Origin: Lepisosteus oculatus
Lineage: Eukaryota > Chordata > Actinopteri > Semionotiformes > Lepisosteidae
Length of the DNA stretch: 64,000 nucleotides
Reading direction: 5' to 3'
Assembly: GCF_040954835.1 (NCBI RefSeq)
Contig: NC_090716.1
Coordinates: 14,259,275 to 14,323,274, forward strand
Position numbers and translations under genes: made by a program. The notes under the pieces are model-generated. The model was not told the DNA's origin. It was given only the letters and a program-made list of their open reading frames with translations, and searched no databases. This document shows positions 63,834-64,000 of this stretch, piece after piece (the stretch's first letter is position 1; every line of letters starts with the position of its first letter).

Positions 63834-64000
63834 GAACATTAAGATTAAGACCTCATTTGTAAATGGACACAAGAGTGTGTAGTCCTACAGCGAACTTCTA
63901 GTAGTAGACCAGAGCAATGTAAAAGTAGATGTGCCTGTGCTGGTACAGTTAAAATATCCTGTAATGGAAAAGGGTTTTCTCAGTTTTGGAGCTCTGTTTA

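Larger units (their letters stand above)
47798..64000. other. EHF upstream region
   Basis: These 16.2 kb hold the EHF promoter and probably a non-coding first exon and its intron. Recognised contents are V-SINE fragments, a minisatellite (50283-50390), Penelope-like ends (51190-51297, 63270-63833), LINE tails (53160-53420, 57545-57830) and the 214-bp inverted-repeat element (62074-62287). No ELF5 exon or other coding exon was found. A very AT-rich tract lies at about 49080-49190. Confidence 0.6.

Noticed and set aside
47798..64000. ELF5 gene expected by synteny
   Set aside because: No ETS or PNT coding exon is readable on either strand of this interval. ELF5 probably lies beyond the window.
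1..64000. CRISPR arrays, operons, bacterial ribosome binding sites or phage genes
   Set aside because: The window is vertebrate nuclear DNA. The only tandem arrays are short simple repeats and one minisatellite.

Overview
The window is eukaryotic nuclear DNA from a vertebrate. Genes are split into short exons with canonical GT/AG introns, most of the sequence is AT-rich intron or intergenic DNA, and old SINE, LINE, Penelope-like and Tc1-like copies are scattered through it. The repeats (V-SINE-type tRNA-derived SINEs, a Penelope-like element with a GIY-YIG domain, Tc1-like fragments) suggest a ray-finned fish, perhaps a non-teleost such as gar or bowfin. The species is inference.

Three protein genes can be read exon by exon. 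(1) PDHX, component X (E3-binding protein) of the mitochondrial pyruvate dehydrogenase complex, lies on the minus strand. Only its first three coding exons (9726-9861, 7026-7109, 1012-1112) are inside, covering the presequence and most of the lipoyl domain; the rest lies beyond position 1. (2) APIP, methylthioribulose-1-phosphate dehydratase, lies on the plus strand and is complete: seven coding exons from 11394 to 20166 give 241 codons plus stop with every splice phase consistent. (3) EHF, an ETS transcription factor of the ESE group, lies on the minus strand. Eight coding exons from 47785 down to 40210 give 296 residues with a PNT domain and an ETS domain. The order and orientation PDHX-APIP-EHF match the human 11p13 neighbourhood. 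ELF5, the next gene in human, was not found before the right edge.

Layout: 1-9861 PDHX; 9862-11393 divergent PDHX/APIP upstream region with a TATA box, an octamer and CRE-like sites; 11394-20166 APIP with a poly(A) signal near 20701; 20707-40209 intergenic, holding SINEs, a Tc1-like fragment and a Tc1-like MITE; 40210-47785 EHF, with a Penelope-like fragment in its last intron and a Tc1-like fragment in its second coding intron; 47798-64000 EHF upstream DNA with a minisatellite, a young-looking 214-bp terminal-inverted-repeat element (62074-62287) and a second Penelope-like 3' end (63270-63833).

No undescribed multi-gene system is visible. The most interesting non-gene signals are hammerhead-ribozyme-like motifs in the Penelope-like 3' ends (one in sense orientation inside the EHF last intron), a head-to-head pair of Penelope-like ends in a PDHX intron, the 214-bp element with perfect 46-bp inverted termini and a 5-bp target duplication, and a run of phase-symmetric exons in EHF.
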